Shown here piece after piece: positions 17,261 to 24,823 of a DNA stretch of 64,000 nt. This DNA comes from Pseudomonadota bacterium (GTDB lineage: Bacteria > Pseudomonadota > Gammaproteobacteria > Burkholderiales > Burkholderiaceae_D): NCBI GenBank assembly GCA_023449275.1, contig JAEXJM010000021.1:8736-72735 (forward strand), written 5' to 3'. The notes under the pieces are model-generated. The model ran no database searches. It was not told where the DNA came from and saw only the letters and a program-made list of their open reading frames with translations. Within the stretch, counting starts at the first letter, position 1. Every line of letters starts with the position of its first letter. Position numbers and translations under genes: made by a program.

Positions 17261-18707
17261 AAAAATCGCTTTCTGGGTTTACTGAATCAAAACCACTCGC
17301 TGGGTCCTTTTCAAGCGCTTGCGCGATGTCATCACCCGAAATGGCTCCAGTATCACGCAGCGTTGCGTAGTATTGCCCTGTTTTCAGTCGAATATCTGCC
17401 AGTTCGTTTTCCGATGGCTCGTCTGTCGGGTTCCATGTGATAGTGAAATCCGGCATGACGCCTGTTTCTGGCTCAACATACGACTTTCCCATCAACAGAT
17501 AATGCCTTGTCAGCAATGGTTCCAGTTCATGCTTCTGGACGCTTCTCAAGGATTTGTCATAAGATCGTTTCTCAAACTCGCCTGTCGCGTTGAATCCCTT
17601 AGGCGTTGTACCAAGCAATTCCGTTACCGGAACTCCCGCGACCGCTGCGACAAGCTGGTATTGCGTCATGATGACAGCGTCCAGATCGGCAAGCGATGTT
17701 TCATGCTGCTCGTACTCATCTTCCTTATTTATGAGGAGCTGCCCGTAATTGTCTCGGTAATAAGCCTGCGCCTCAATCGCCATGCGTGTGCGTTCGGGTT
17801 GCGTTACAACCTTTTGCAAGTCTGTCTTGCGCACGTTCATGCGCTTGGTCATGGTGAGCTGAGGCGCTTCGTTCGCAGTTCTTTCGGCACAGTACACCCG
17901 CTCATAGATCATCTGCGTCAACGGGATGCCGCCGTAGTAGTATGCCGGCTTGAGGATGTCCGGCACTTCGGCATACCGTGTGATGATCAGGTGCGACCGA
18001 TGGAACTTCCGACCGCCAATCATCCAGTATTCCGGATCGTAGAAATCCTTTGCAGCCGGATCGCTGACGCTCTCGTTATCAAGCAGCGGCGCACACCAAT
18101 ATGGGTCAACCTGCGAAATGCCTTTATAAGAACCCGGAAGCACCCCATCGATATTGAACGTCTTTTCGTAGTATTCGGGATCGTTGCTTTCCACAACGAA
18201 CAGCGCGATACGAACACCGAACACTCGCAGGAAATTGGAATACTGCGCAAGATTCTGACTGACGCATAAATCCACATCGGCGCAAGTCAGCATCTTGGCG
18301 ATGTCGCCGGAATCGTCACCAACAACAGAAACATCCCATCCGTTACGGGTTGCGTCCTTGCCGGGAGCGGCACATGCCTTGTTGACAAGCCAATGTTGCG
18401 CGATGATGGCGCAGGTCTGGTAACCGATGAATCCCTGTGCGGAATACCAGGACAGCAACGCATCGGACAATGGCGAATTGGACAACGAAAAAATGTTCTT
18501 TGTCGCAATGGGATTGTTTCCTGAATCCATCGCCATTTCCGCATCCGGAAAATGCGGAATGACAAAAGAACGTCTGTCCATTTCGTCACGGCTCATATGC
18601 CCCGTGTCGTGCGCCGTTAACGCAAACAGCGCGTCCGGCTGCTTCTTCTTTTTTTTCTTTTCGGGTTCCATTGGCTTTTCGCCGCGTACCCAATCAAAAA
18701 AACTCAT
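17196..18707 (-). CDS. Portal protein (DUF1073-type)
   Basis: 503 residues. GYQTCAIIAQHWLVNKACAAPGKDATRNGW and GVPVTELLGTTPKGFNATGE are typical of DUF1073 portal proteins, through which DNA enters and leaves the head. A lysine-rich stretch (EKKKKKKQ) is near the N-terminus, and an acidic tail ends the protein. The ATG overlaps the terminase stop. Confidence 0.88.
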   Translation of the reverse strand: MSFFDWVRGEKPMEPEKKKKKKQPDALFALTAHDTGHMSRDEMDRRSFVIPHFPDAEMAMDSGNNPIATKNIFSLSNSPLSDALLSWYSAQGFIGYQTCAIIAQHWLVNKACAAPGKDATRNGWDVSVVGDDSGDIAKMLTCADVDLCVSQNLAQYSNFLRVFGVRIALFVVESNDPEYYEKTFNIDGVLPGSYKGISQVDPYWCAPLLDNESVSDPAAKDFYDPEYWMIGGRKFHRSHLIITRYAEVPDILKPAYYYGGIPLTQMIYERVYCAERTANEAPQLTMTKRMNVRKTDLQKVVTQPERTRMAIEAQAYYRDNYGQLLINKEDEYEQHETSLADLDAVIMTQYQLVAAVAGVPVTELLGTTPKGFNATGEFEKRSYDKSLRSVQKHELEPLLTRHYLLMGKSYVEPETGVMPDFTITWNPTDEPSENELADIRLKTGQYYATLRDTGAISGDDIAQALEKDPASGFDSVNPESDFYAEEEGQGAELPGFGREAIQP

Positions 18708-19909
18708 ACCAAATCAAACCAGTCTGCGCCTTTGCGCCTGATGTAACCATCCAACGAATACCGGACGGCATCCCATAGGTGGTTATTCTTGTCCTCGATC
18801 ACCGGCAAGATGTCGTTTGTGCGCTTGTCTATCTTGTACCGGTACAATCTGGCTTCTTCCGCCATATGTTTGCACCGTTCGTGTATGATGATTTTCCGAA
18901 ACCCTTTCAGGTGGGCGATACCATCCTCGACGCTGCCTTGCCACTTGTCCGCTGCGGAAATGTTGAATCCGTGTTCTTTATGAATGTAGCTGATCGTCTC
19001 CGGCCTTGCGTTATCCGCCTTGATCGGCCATTCACGTGCGCCGGGGATTGAATCATACAGCTGCGGCAACTCGGTGATTTCCACCCCGACGCCATAAGCC
19101 TCATACTCGATATACAGACAGTCATCCAGAATGAAGCTGCGTACCAGCGTGCTCGGGTCTTTCGCGAAACCAAAGTCCGCACCAAAAAACAATCTTTCCG
19201 CTTTTTTCCACAGATCGTCAGGAAACGCCTCTACCCGATACTTGCCAGCGAAAATGACTGCATCGCTTATCGTCAGCGGCTTTCCAAGCCAAACATGCTC
19301 ATATGCCGAATAATCCGTTTCCTTGAGATACTCCATTTCATTTCGTAGCACTTCCGGGAACCATGGATTGTCGGAATAGTTGACTTCAACGCTGCAACAA
19401 TCGGGCAGCGGAGCAGTTACAAACCGTTTGTATGTCGGCGCGTCCTCGTCGGTGGGGTTCCAGCTCAACCAGATTTCGGAACCGGATTTTCTGATCGTAG
19501 GGATCAGTATCGACCAGGATTCATCGCTGACCGTCTGTGCTTCCTCGACCCAGCATATATCGATACCTTCCGTTGACTTGATACCCTGTGGATCGTATTT
19601 CAAGCCTTTGAAGATGAATTCTGACCCTACCGAACTTCTGATGCTGTTTTCCGTGATTCTGAACCACGGATGCAACCCCATCGAATTGATCTGATCTGTT
19701 ATCAGCTTATGGACAGAATCACGAATCGTGTTCTGAACTTCTCTTGCGCACAATACCCGTATCGGTCTGCTGTATGCCATCACTGTCAGCGCTTTGGCAA
19801 AGTGTACTGACTTACCGGAACCACGACCGCCGTAAAAGTTCTTGTAACGATACGGTTTGAACAGACCTGAAAATACAGGTGCAAATTCAACGTTCTTTGA
19901 AGATGACAT
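18704..19909 (-). CDS. Terminase large subunit (PBSX family)
   Basis: About 401 residues from ATG 19909; an ATG at 19957 is also open but would overlap the small subunit by 71 bases. ATPase Walker A GGRGSGKS (27-34), Walker B IDICWVEEA (116-124), then the nuclease domain with FFGADFGFAKDP and KADNARPE. It packages DNA into the prohead. Confidence 0.9.
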   Translation of the reverse strand: MSSSKNVEFAPVFSGLFKPYRYKNFYGGRGSGKSVHFAKALTVMAYSRPIRVLCAREVQNTIRDSVHKLITDQINSMGLHPWFRITENSIRSSVGSEFIFKGLKYDPQGIKSTEGIDICWVEEAQTVSDESWSILIPTIRKSGSEIWLSWNPTDEDAPTYKRFVTAPLPDCCSVEVNYSDNPWFPEVLRNEMEYLKETDYSAYEHVWLGKPLTISDAVIFAGKYRVEAFPDDLWKKAERLFFGADFGFAKDPSTLVRSFILDDCLYIEYEAYGVGVEITELPQLYDSIPGAREWPIKADNARPETISYIHKEHGFNISAADKWQGSVEDGIAHLKGFRKIIIHERCKHMAEEARLYRYKIDKRTNDILPVIEDKNNHLWDAVRYSLDGYIRRKGADWFDLV

Positions 19910-20219
19910 TGATTGCAGGAGGGACAAGTGGCTCACCATCCGCGCCAGATATGGCATTTACCGGCTTTTCGCCGATGCTGTCGCGTATAGCTTCGAAAGC
20001 ACGAACATCACCGGACAATGCCTTTTCCATCAGCGCAACAACAATCGCATCCTGTCTTGTTGCGCCATCCGGCATTTTCCCGGATAGCATCATTTCAAGC
20101 GTTTCACGTATCGTTTTTTTCTTTCGCCTCGCTTCACCTGACGCAATGCCGCCTTTTTTGCCTTTTTCTCGCGCTTCTTCCGTGCTTCGGATCGGCGGAT
20201 TCAAATTGTTTTTGCCTGC
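19887..20219 (-). CDS. Putative terminase small subunit
   Basis: About 110 residues from the ATG at 20219 (MAGKNNLNPP). The N-terminus is basic (EARRKKKTIRETLEMML), and the middle DAIVVALMEKALSGDVRAFEAIRDSIGEKP resembles small-terminase-like proteins that precede PBSX-type large subunits. It overlaps the large-subunit start by 23 bases. Assigned from position and pattern. Confidence 0.7.
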   Translation of the reverse strand, partial: AGKNNLNPPIRSTEEAREKGKKGGIASGEARRKKKTIRETLEMMLSGKMPDGATRQDAIVVALMEKALSGDVRAFEAIRDSIGEKPVNAISGADGEPLVPPAINVIFKER

Positions 20220-20226
20220 CATACGG

Positions 20227-20334
20227 TTACCAACGCAATGCGAAAATGATGGCGGCGACGCCCAGACAAACAAGAAACGCAAATATCCCGCTTCCTACCA
20301 ATAATCCATATATATTGGATGCTGTCTTGTCCAT
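20227..20334 (-). CDS. Small one-helix membrane protein
   Basis: 35 residues from ATG 20334: a short polar start, then one membrane helix (LLVGSGIFAFLVCLGVAAIIFAL). No good ribosome-binding site is seen. It could be a tiny holin or superinfection protein, but this is uncertain. Confidence 0.35.
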   Translation of the reverse strand: MDKTASNIYGLLVGSGIFAFLVCLGVAAIIFALRW

Positions 20335-20362
20335 ATTGCCGGTTACTTTTGAGAGTATTTTT

Positions 20363-20455
20363 ATGCTAAAATTCAAACATGTTCCTTTCGTATTCTCACT
20401 ACGACTGGAAAGCAAAAACCCCTGATACGCGCCAACGTTCAGGGGTTTTGTTTTG
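20363..20455 (+). ncRNA. Short plus-strand transcript with 20-aa ORF ending in a terminator (candidate)
   Basis: A 20-codon ORF (20363-20425, starts MLKFKHVPFVF) stops inside the stem of a CCCCTGA/TCAGGGG terminator with T-runs on both sides (20414-20455). A TTACTT-N18-TAAAAT pair lies just upstream and overlaps the ORF start, so a transcript might begin inside it. A similar unit sits 250 bases downstream. Function unknown. Confidence 0.35.
20414..20455. terminator. Bidirectional terminator
   Basis: AAAACCCCTGA paired with TCAGGGGTTTT, loop of 13 bases, T-runs on both strands. It lies between the 56-residue membrane gene and the 35-residue gene. Confidence 0.65.
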
Positions 20456-20475
20456 GTGCTATCACCCTATTCATT

Positions 20476-20646
20476 TCAAGCGAATAGCTTTGCCATCGCT
20501 TCGACAAACATGGCTCCTGTGTACAAGACCACGCCAATAGCCACGACAAACAGAACGGCATAGCAAAATGTTCGTACTCGCGGTCTTTCATCAATCAGTT
20601 TCAGAACTTCCACAAGCCTCCCACATTTTGCTGAAATCACTTTCAT
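20476..20646 (-). CDS. Small membrane protein, 56 aa
   Basis: Open from ATG 20646 to TGA 20476: MKVISAKCGRLVEVLK then a membrane helix (FCYAVLFVVAIGVVLYTGAMF) and a short tail. One cysteine near the N-terminus. It lies between terminators in the stretch where lysis genes might be expected before the terminase; a holin-like role is possible but not shown. Ribosome-binding site is weak. Confidence 0.45.
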   Translation of the reverse strand: MKVISAKCGRLVEVLKLIDERPRVRTFCYAVLFVVAIGVVLYTGAMFVEAMAKLFA

Positions 20647-20674
20647 GGATATTTTGTCTATCCGTGAAAAGCAG

Positions 20675-20714
20675 AAAGCCCCTGATTGCTGGAACAGTCA
20701 GGGGCTTTTGTTTT
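20675..20714. terminator. Terminator hairpin
   Basis: AAAGCCCCTGA / TCAGGGGCTTT with loop of 12 bases and a plus-strand T-run. Nearly the same stem core (CCCCTGA/TCAGGGG) as the terminator at 20414. Confidence 0.65.
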
Positions 20715-20737
20715 ATGTGATGCAACAAAAGCAACAA

Positions 20738-20764
20738 AAAAGCCCCCGAATTTTCGGAGGCTTT
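20738..20764 (-). terminator. Terminator of the lipoprotein gene
   Basis: AAGCCCCCGAA / TTCGGAGGCTT, 11-bp arms with one mismatch and a 2-base gap, followed on the minus strand by six T. It lies 65 bases past the lipoprotein stop. Confidence 0.65.
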
Positions 20765-20829
20765 ATCTTATGGATGCATTTATCCATTTTGGAAATTAAC
20801 ACGTATTATGCATCGTTTTTTTTGCATGG

Positions 20830-21636
20830 TCAATCATTCATCCGATTTTTTATACAAATTTCAGACAATTCACCGGTTCCTTTTTTCGCCAACTCTCTGA
20901 ACTGCTTGTCTGTATATACCCGTTCAATGAGTTTTGACTTGTCTGCATCAGACATAACTCCTTCACATATTTCTGCTGCTGGTTCATTGTTGAATTTGGA
21001 CAGACAATCTTCTTTCATCTGACCATTTGCTGAACAGATATAAGAATAAAACATTACGGTAACACCGCAATTACATTCCTTTTCAATCCGCTCTTTCTGG
21101 ATGTCTGGTTTTGGAACATGAGCGGCGTTTTTCACGGTTACGGGCTGGACTTCATGCTTCTTCAAATCAGGGCGGCCAGGGACATCTTCTTTTCCATCCA
21201 TGCAAGAGAAAAAAATATCGTTCATTGTTTTTTTTCTCAAATCTTGGCTATATGGAGTATCAGAAATCGCCTTGTTGATGATCTGTACCGTCTGTTCCCA
21301 CGATAACGCGTTTAATGCGTATTTCGGATTGTTCGGCGAAAAATTCTTCATGCTTCTTGCAGTAGCGATAATCTCATCATAAGAATATCTACTTTCGAAC
21401 CATTGCACCGACGCAGATTTTGCCACTCCCGCATAAGCCGTGCATACGTTGTAATTTGGATGCCCAACAAAATCCAATGGAGACTTCGGCTTTGTGTTTT
21501 GCTGATAATTCCCTTTTTGGATTTCCGTGTCACGTATGGAGCTAACAGCATTTGTTTGAGCATCATCCTTTGATTTCTTTTCTCCACATCCAGCAAGAAC
21601 AAAAAAACAAGCCAGAACAGCTATCGCTTTCTTCAT
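20830..21636 (-). CDS. Phage-encoded lipoprotein of unknown function
   Basis: 268 residues. Signal peptide with lipobox VLAGC (Cys17), and no Asp at +2, so outer-membrane sorting is predicted. The mature part is Lys-rich and has about nine cysteines, including ECNCG and CSANGQMKEDC, which may form disulphides in the periplasm. A strong GC hairpin (21652-21672) lies before its ribosome-binding site and a terminator follows, so it looks like an independently expressed moron, possibly altering the envelope or excluding other phages. No family recognised. Confidence 0.65.
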   Translation of the reverse strand: MKKAIAVLACFFVLAGCGEKKSKDDAQTNAVSSIRDTEIQKGNYQQNTKPKSPLDFVGHPNYNVCTAYAGVAKSASVQWFESRYSYDEIIATARSMKNFSPNNPKYALNALSWEQTVQIINKAISDTPYSQDLRKKTMNDIFFSCMDGKEDVPGRPDLKKHEVQPVTVKNAAHVPKPDIQKERIEKECNCGVTVMFYSYICSANGQMKEDCLSKFNNEPAAEICEGVMSDADKSKLIERVYTDKQFRELAKKGTGELSEICIKNRMND

Positions 21637-21651
21637 TTTCCCCTATCCTCT

Positions 21652-21677
21652 GCCCCCCTTGAGCGGGGGGGCTTTTT
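21652..21677 (+). terminator. GC-rich hairpin upstream of lipoprotein gene
   Basis: GCCCCCC / GGGGGGC with a TTGAGC-type loop, followed by T5 on the plus strand. It could block read-through in either direction between the membrane gene at 21679 and the lipoprotein gene. Confidence 0.5.
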
Positions 21678-21678
21678 C

Positions 21679-21825
21679 TCAAAATACTACCAAAAACATG
21701 CCGACGGCGACAACAAAAAGCGTGTAAGCCACAGCGTCAACGACTTTCCTTATCGACAAAAAAGACACAAAATTTTTTCTTTTTGTCCATTTCGACAACA
21801 GCGCCGGATTGGTGTAGGTCATCAT
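21679..21825 (-). CDS. Small membrane protein coupled to rha
   Basis: 48 residues from ATG 21825 (ATGA overlap with the rha stop): a basic N-terminal part (LLSKWTKRKNFVSFL) then a membrane helix (VVDAVAYTLFVVAVGMFLVVF). Translational coupling to the regulator suggests one transcript. Function unknown. Confidence 0.5.
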   Translation of the reverse strand: MMTYTNPALLSKWTKRKNFVSFLSIRKVVDAVAYTLFVVAVGMFLVVF

Positions 21826-22736
21826 TTCGCACCTCGCGTCCTGCTGATGATGGACTTGCGCTGCTGCGCACGATAAGCCAGTGCCTTGACGCATGCCGCA
21901 CCGATTTCCTCGATCACCTCATCCGTCAGACCAATATTCCCCGGATCGGAAATCGCCTTGGCTAGCCCCTCATACGGGCTTTTTTGCGTGATGGCTTCGA
22001 CTGACAATGATCCAGCATAGTCGATATAGAGCCGGAAGTTCTGTCGGCTCAACTGCTGGGCAACAATTCCCGCCAGCACGTCATCCGGTATTGTCAGGGT
22101 CGGATGGACATCTTCCCCTTTGTGAACCCGTGACCAATCATCGGCAAATTTGTTTGCAATATCGCGCACTTTTGCGAAATAGTCCTTGTCTAGAAGATTG
22201 ACGGTCGGTAACGCTGGGGCGCTGGATGGAATATTTACCGTTTCGATATACCGTATGGCTTCGTCAAATTGAACAGCGGGTATCTGGTCATAACGTGCCA
22301 CCTGAAAACGTGCTTTCAATGCCGTATAAACTGACTGGTACGACCGGCTGTCACGTCCGCAGCGTGCGGCAACAGCGGATTGAATGGCTTGTTGTTGGGC
22401 AGGAGCAAGAGTATGTGGCGTGCTTTTTTCCTGCAATTTGGCTTCCATTTCGTTGAACGCGTTGATGAAACGTTCTTTCCATAGGGCTGCTTCCTTGCCG
22501 GTGAAGCCCATTACCAAAAACATGAAGCCGTCTTTGGTGATGATGTAGCACCTGTTCGACTTCCCGGAATTGTCTTTGTATTCACTGGGCGCAAAATTGC
22601 GCTGAGTGAAATCTTCTGAACATTCAAGATTGTTTATTGAGCGCAAGACATCTTTGTGTAATTTATGAAAATGTTGTGCGACGATGAGACTGGACGTGGT
22701 TACTCTTCCATTTGCCAACGAGACGAGATTACTCAT
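21822..22736 (-). CDS. Rha-family phage antirepressor/regulator
   Basis: 304 residues from ATG 22736. Residues ~10-95 are the Rha domain (VTTSSLIVAQHFHKLHKDVLRSI, NRCYIITKDGFMFLVMGFTGKEAALWKERFINAFNEME). A linker similar to P22_AR_C/ORF6C follows, then a ~130-residue C-terminal domain (from TVNLLDKDYFAKVRDIANKFADDWSRVH) shared almost exactly with the KilA-N protein at 34296. Preceded by a C4-like leader. Rha proteins act against host or phage repressors. Confidence 0.85.
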   Translation of the reverse strand: MSNLVSLANGRVTTSSLIVAQHFHKLHKDVLRSINNLECSEDFTQRNFAPSEYKDNSGKSNRCYIITKDGFMFLVMGFTGKEAALWKERFINAFNEMEAKLQEKSTPHTLAPAQQQAIQSAVAARCGRDSRSYQSVYTALKARFQVARYDQIPAVQFDEAIRYIETVNIPSSAPALPTVNLLDKDYFAKVRDIANKFADDWSRVHKGEDVHPTLTIPDDVLAGIVAQQLSRQNFRLYIDYAGSLSVEAITQKSPYEGLAKAISDPGNIGLTDEVIEEIGAACVKALAYRAQQRKSIISRTRGAK

Positions 22737-22975
22737 GATGATTTCCTTGGTATATTTTGATAATCGCCACTTTTGAGATGGCGGCCAAGCGCTCAAAACC
22801 GTACCAAGTCGGCGGGCGTATTCCCCGAAGGTATTGTATTAGCCTCACGCTCGGCCACAGATGAAACCTGTGGACACAAAAAAACCGCATAGTCTGACGG
22901 GTGCGGCATCCGCTTGGTAAGGTGTTTTGAGCACCTTTTTTCAGTATAAGCGAAACAGCAGATTTGTAAAGAAAA
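22737..22975 (-). ncRNA. C4-like antisense RNA / attenuator leader of rha
   Basis: Non-coding 319-base gap (22737-23055), of which this part is the leader. On the minus strand GCGG (22913-22910), CCGC (22906-22903), and GCGG (22888-22885) followed by seven T form alternative pairings: a GCGG-ATG-CCGC hairpin or a terminator. Further down, AATACAATACC-TTCG-GGGAA and a GGCCGCCATCTCAAAA end correspond to the leader at 34047. This layout resembles the P1 C4 RNA region ahead of the antirepressor. Rest of the gap (22976-23055) holds only the TerB_N promoter region. Confidence 0.55.
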
Positions 22976-23055
22976 ATTTTATGTAGTTATCCATTAACAC
23001 AGCGGTACAATCACTCTGTTCCGCACCATCGTCAAATTCAAGAAAGGCTTCCGCC

Positions 23056-24219
23056 ATGTTAATTGCTGCTCTATTTGTTCTCGTAATTCTGTTATATATC
23101 GTTATGCGACGACGTAATAAAAACAGCGCTTCATCAAAAACAGATTTAATTACCGTCCCTTCCGTTAATCAAAAAGATGTTAAAAACACATTCATCAAAT
23201 CACAAAAAAATGACATTGTAAAAAGAATTCCGGAATATAGAAAAAAATTACTATTTATTACGGATAATGATCCTAATAATTTTGTACCACCAACACAATA
23301 TACAATAAATGTAACAATATCTTTGAACCCTGAAGCAAAAGACGGTTTTGATTTTGACTTTTATAAATCAGAACCATCTGAACCGAGTCTGATATTTACT
23401 GCTCTTCCCGTATACTCCGAATGCTCTAGTATTGAGGCTATTCCAAAGTTACCCTATTTCCCGACTTATTTCGGAATGAGCGCCGAACAGCGCTTTATTT
23501 ATCTAAACTGGTTAAGAGATATAAAATCGCCCGTAGATATTGGTTATGTGTTTGTCTACTACTATGGACTGGAAAGAAGATTGTTATATGGTGACTTTGA
23601 CTCTGCCTTTAACGAAATTCTGTTATTAAGAAAGCATCATTATAATCGTTCCTTTGAAACTTATAGTAATAGTGCTTTAATTCATGCATGTTTGAGAAGA
23701 AAGAAATGGGATCATTTTCATAAGCTCCTCGATAATCCCGAATTCTTGGCTTTCAACAATCTCTCTCTTCTCATTCTTTACAGCCAGCAACTAAATATTC
23801 TTCCTGAAATGCTTATCAAATTGGCCAATAAAATTCCAGGAACCAATCGAAGATATATAAAAAACCATCCTGATTTCTACCTGCAAGCCATTACTTCCGA
23901 GTTAATAAATAAATTTGGGAAAGAATCTTATCCCTTCGCGTCTCGCTATGATATTAAAAAGATTCCAACTATAGGGATGCCGGTTTTTGCAAACATTTCT
24001 TTACCTCCCGAAATAAGGACCCCGCAACTACCAGATTTTTTAAGATACGAACCTTTCATCAATGAATTCATGGAATTTTTTAAAATTGTCCATGAAAGAA
24101 CAAAACTACTTGTCAAAGAAAACCGAAAGAAGAATAAAAATTCCCGATCCGATACAAAAAGATTACAACTCATCTCTACTGTTGATATTGCATCTAAAGA
24201 AAAACAAGAAAAGATATAA
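23056..24219 (+). CDS. TerB_N-domain membrane-anchored moron protein
   Basis: 387 residues. N-terminal membrane helix (LIAALFVLVILLYIVM) then a basic linker. Residues ~140-195 (YFPTYFGMSAEQRFIYLNWLRDI, DIGYVFVYYYGLERRLLYGD) are the TerB N-terminal domain (TerB_N), linked in other systems with tellurite-resistance/stress and phage-defence clusters. The remainder is Lys/Asn-rich. It faces against the surrounding operon, is far more AT-rich than its neighbours and is followed 19 bases later by a CRISPR-like repeat: a recently acquired moron. Possible exclusion or stress role; not proven. Confidence 0.7.
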   Translation: MLIAALFVLVILLYIVMRRRNKNSASSKTDLITVPSVNQKDVKNTFIKSQKNDIVKRIPEYRKKLLFITDNDPNNFVPPTQYTINVTISLNPEAKDGFDFDFYKSEPSEPSLIFTALPVYSECSSIEAIPKLPYFPTYFGMSAEQRFIYLNWLRDIKSPVDIGYVFVYYYGLERRLLYGDFDSAFNEILLLRKHHYNRSFETYSNSALIHACLRRKKWDHFHKLLDNPEFLAFNNLSLLILYSQQLNILPEMLIKLANKIPGTNRRYIKNHPDFYLQAITSELINKFGKESYPFASRYDIKKIPTIGMPVFANISLPPEIRTPQLPDFLRYEPFINEFMEFFKIVHERTKLLVKENRKKNKNSRSDTKRLQLISTVDIASKEKQEKI

Positions 24220-24237
24220 CTCTCATTGTAAAGATTA

Positions 24238-24269
24238 GTCACGCCCTTCATGGGCACGTGGATTGAAAC
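24238..24269 (+). CRISPR. Solitary type I-C-like CRISPR repeat
   Basis: A single 32-base unit: starts GTCACGCCC, loop TTCAT, GGGCACGTGG, and ends with ATTGAAAC, the typical I-C repeat handle. The stem is imperfect (GCCC/GGGC perfect, next two pairs mismatched, then C-G). No second repeat and no cas genes occur in the window. It lies 19 bases past the TerB_N stop, is flanked by CATTGTA/TACAATG and overlaps the end of the Q-like gene on the other strand. Solitary repeats in phages can act as RNA-based anti-CRISPRs. Confidence 0.7.
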
Positions 24270-24823
24270 CCTACAATGCCTTTATCAGTCAAAATCCTGT
24301 CCACCATCCGATACGCCAGAGCATCCATGCCTTCCTTGCTCCTCGTCCCGCGCAAATGCGCCTTGATGTCTTTCATGTTGCGAGTGATCGTTGATACGTG
24401 AACACCTGCCTGACCAGCGATAAGCGTAGCTGATGTACGAACACCGCTGTAATATGCCTTTACGCACCAGACAACGGTAGAACGATCTGCTGCGGGTAAC
24501 ACGTTTTTACACACGTCCAGTACAATATACGGTATCGCTTCAGCCCACTCCTTGTTTTCCATTTTGCCTGAACAGCACGCATGCTCGCAGTTACACGGAA
24601 GCCACATCGGCGCGTATTTCGCCGTTATCAGGCTTTCTATCAGCTTTCCGGCGGAACTGACTTCTCTTCTGATCATGCCAGCCTGTGCCGCGCCGTTCAG
24701 TCCACCAAGCCCCCTACCTGTTGTCGGCAATGGCTCCGGTGACAGACGTGCCGTGATGCAGTTTTGACCAGTGTAGTTGTATGCGAAAACCAATGCCTGT
24801 TCGGTGTTTTCAAACAAATTCAT
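24248..24823 (-). CDS. Q-like late regulator / antiterminator candidate
   Basis: 191 residues from ATG 24823, whose ATGA overlaps the rusA stop. A Cys-rich middle (WLPCNCEHACCSGK) suggests zinc binding; the C-terminal region TLIAGQAGVHVSTITRNMKDIKAHL looks like a helix-turn-helix. It sits just after rusA, the place of Q in lambdoid early operons, so late-gene activation is likely. The last residues (GFQSTCP) are encoded by the CRISPR-like repeat, so the original C-terminus may be replaced. Confidence 0.6.
   Translation of the reverse strand: MNLFENTEQALVFAYNYTGQNCITARLSPEPLPTTGRGLGGLNGAAQAGMIRREVSSAGKLIESLITAKYAPMWLPCNCEHACCSGKMENKEWAEAIPYIVLDVCKNVLPAADRSTVVWCVKAYYSGVRTSATLIAGQAGVHVSTITRNMKDIKAHLRGTRSKEGMDALAYRMVDRILTDKGIVGFQSTCP

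Noticed and set aside
17319..18269. 316-residue plus-strand ORF
   Set aside because: Antisense to the portal gene; no domain.
24230..24320. A true CRISPR array at the repeat
   Set aside because: Only one repeat is present; the downstream bases are the coding end of the Q-like gene, not spacers.
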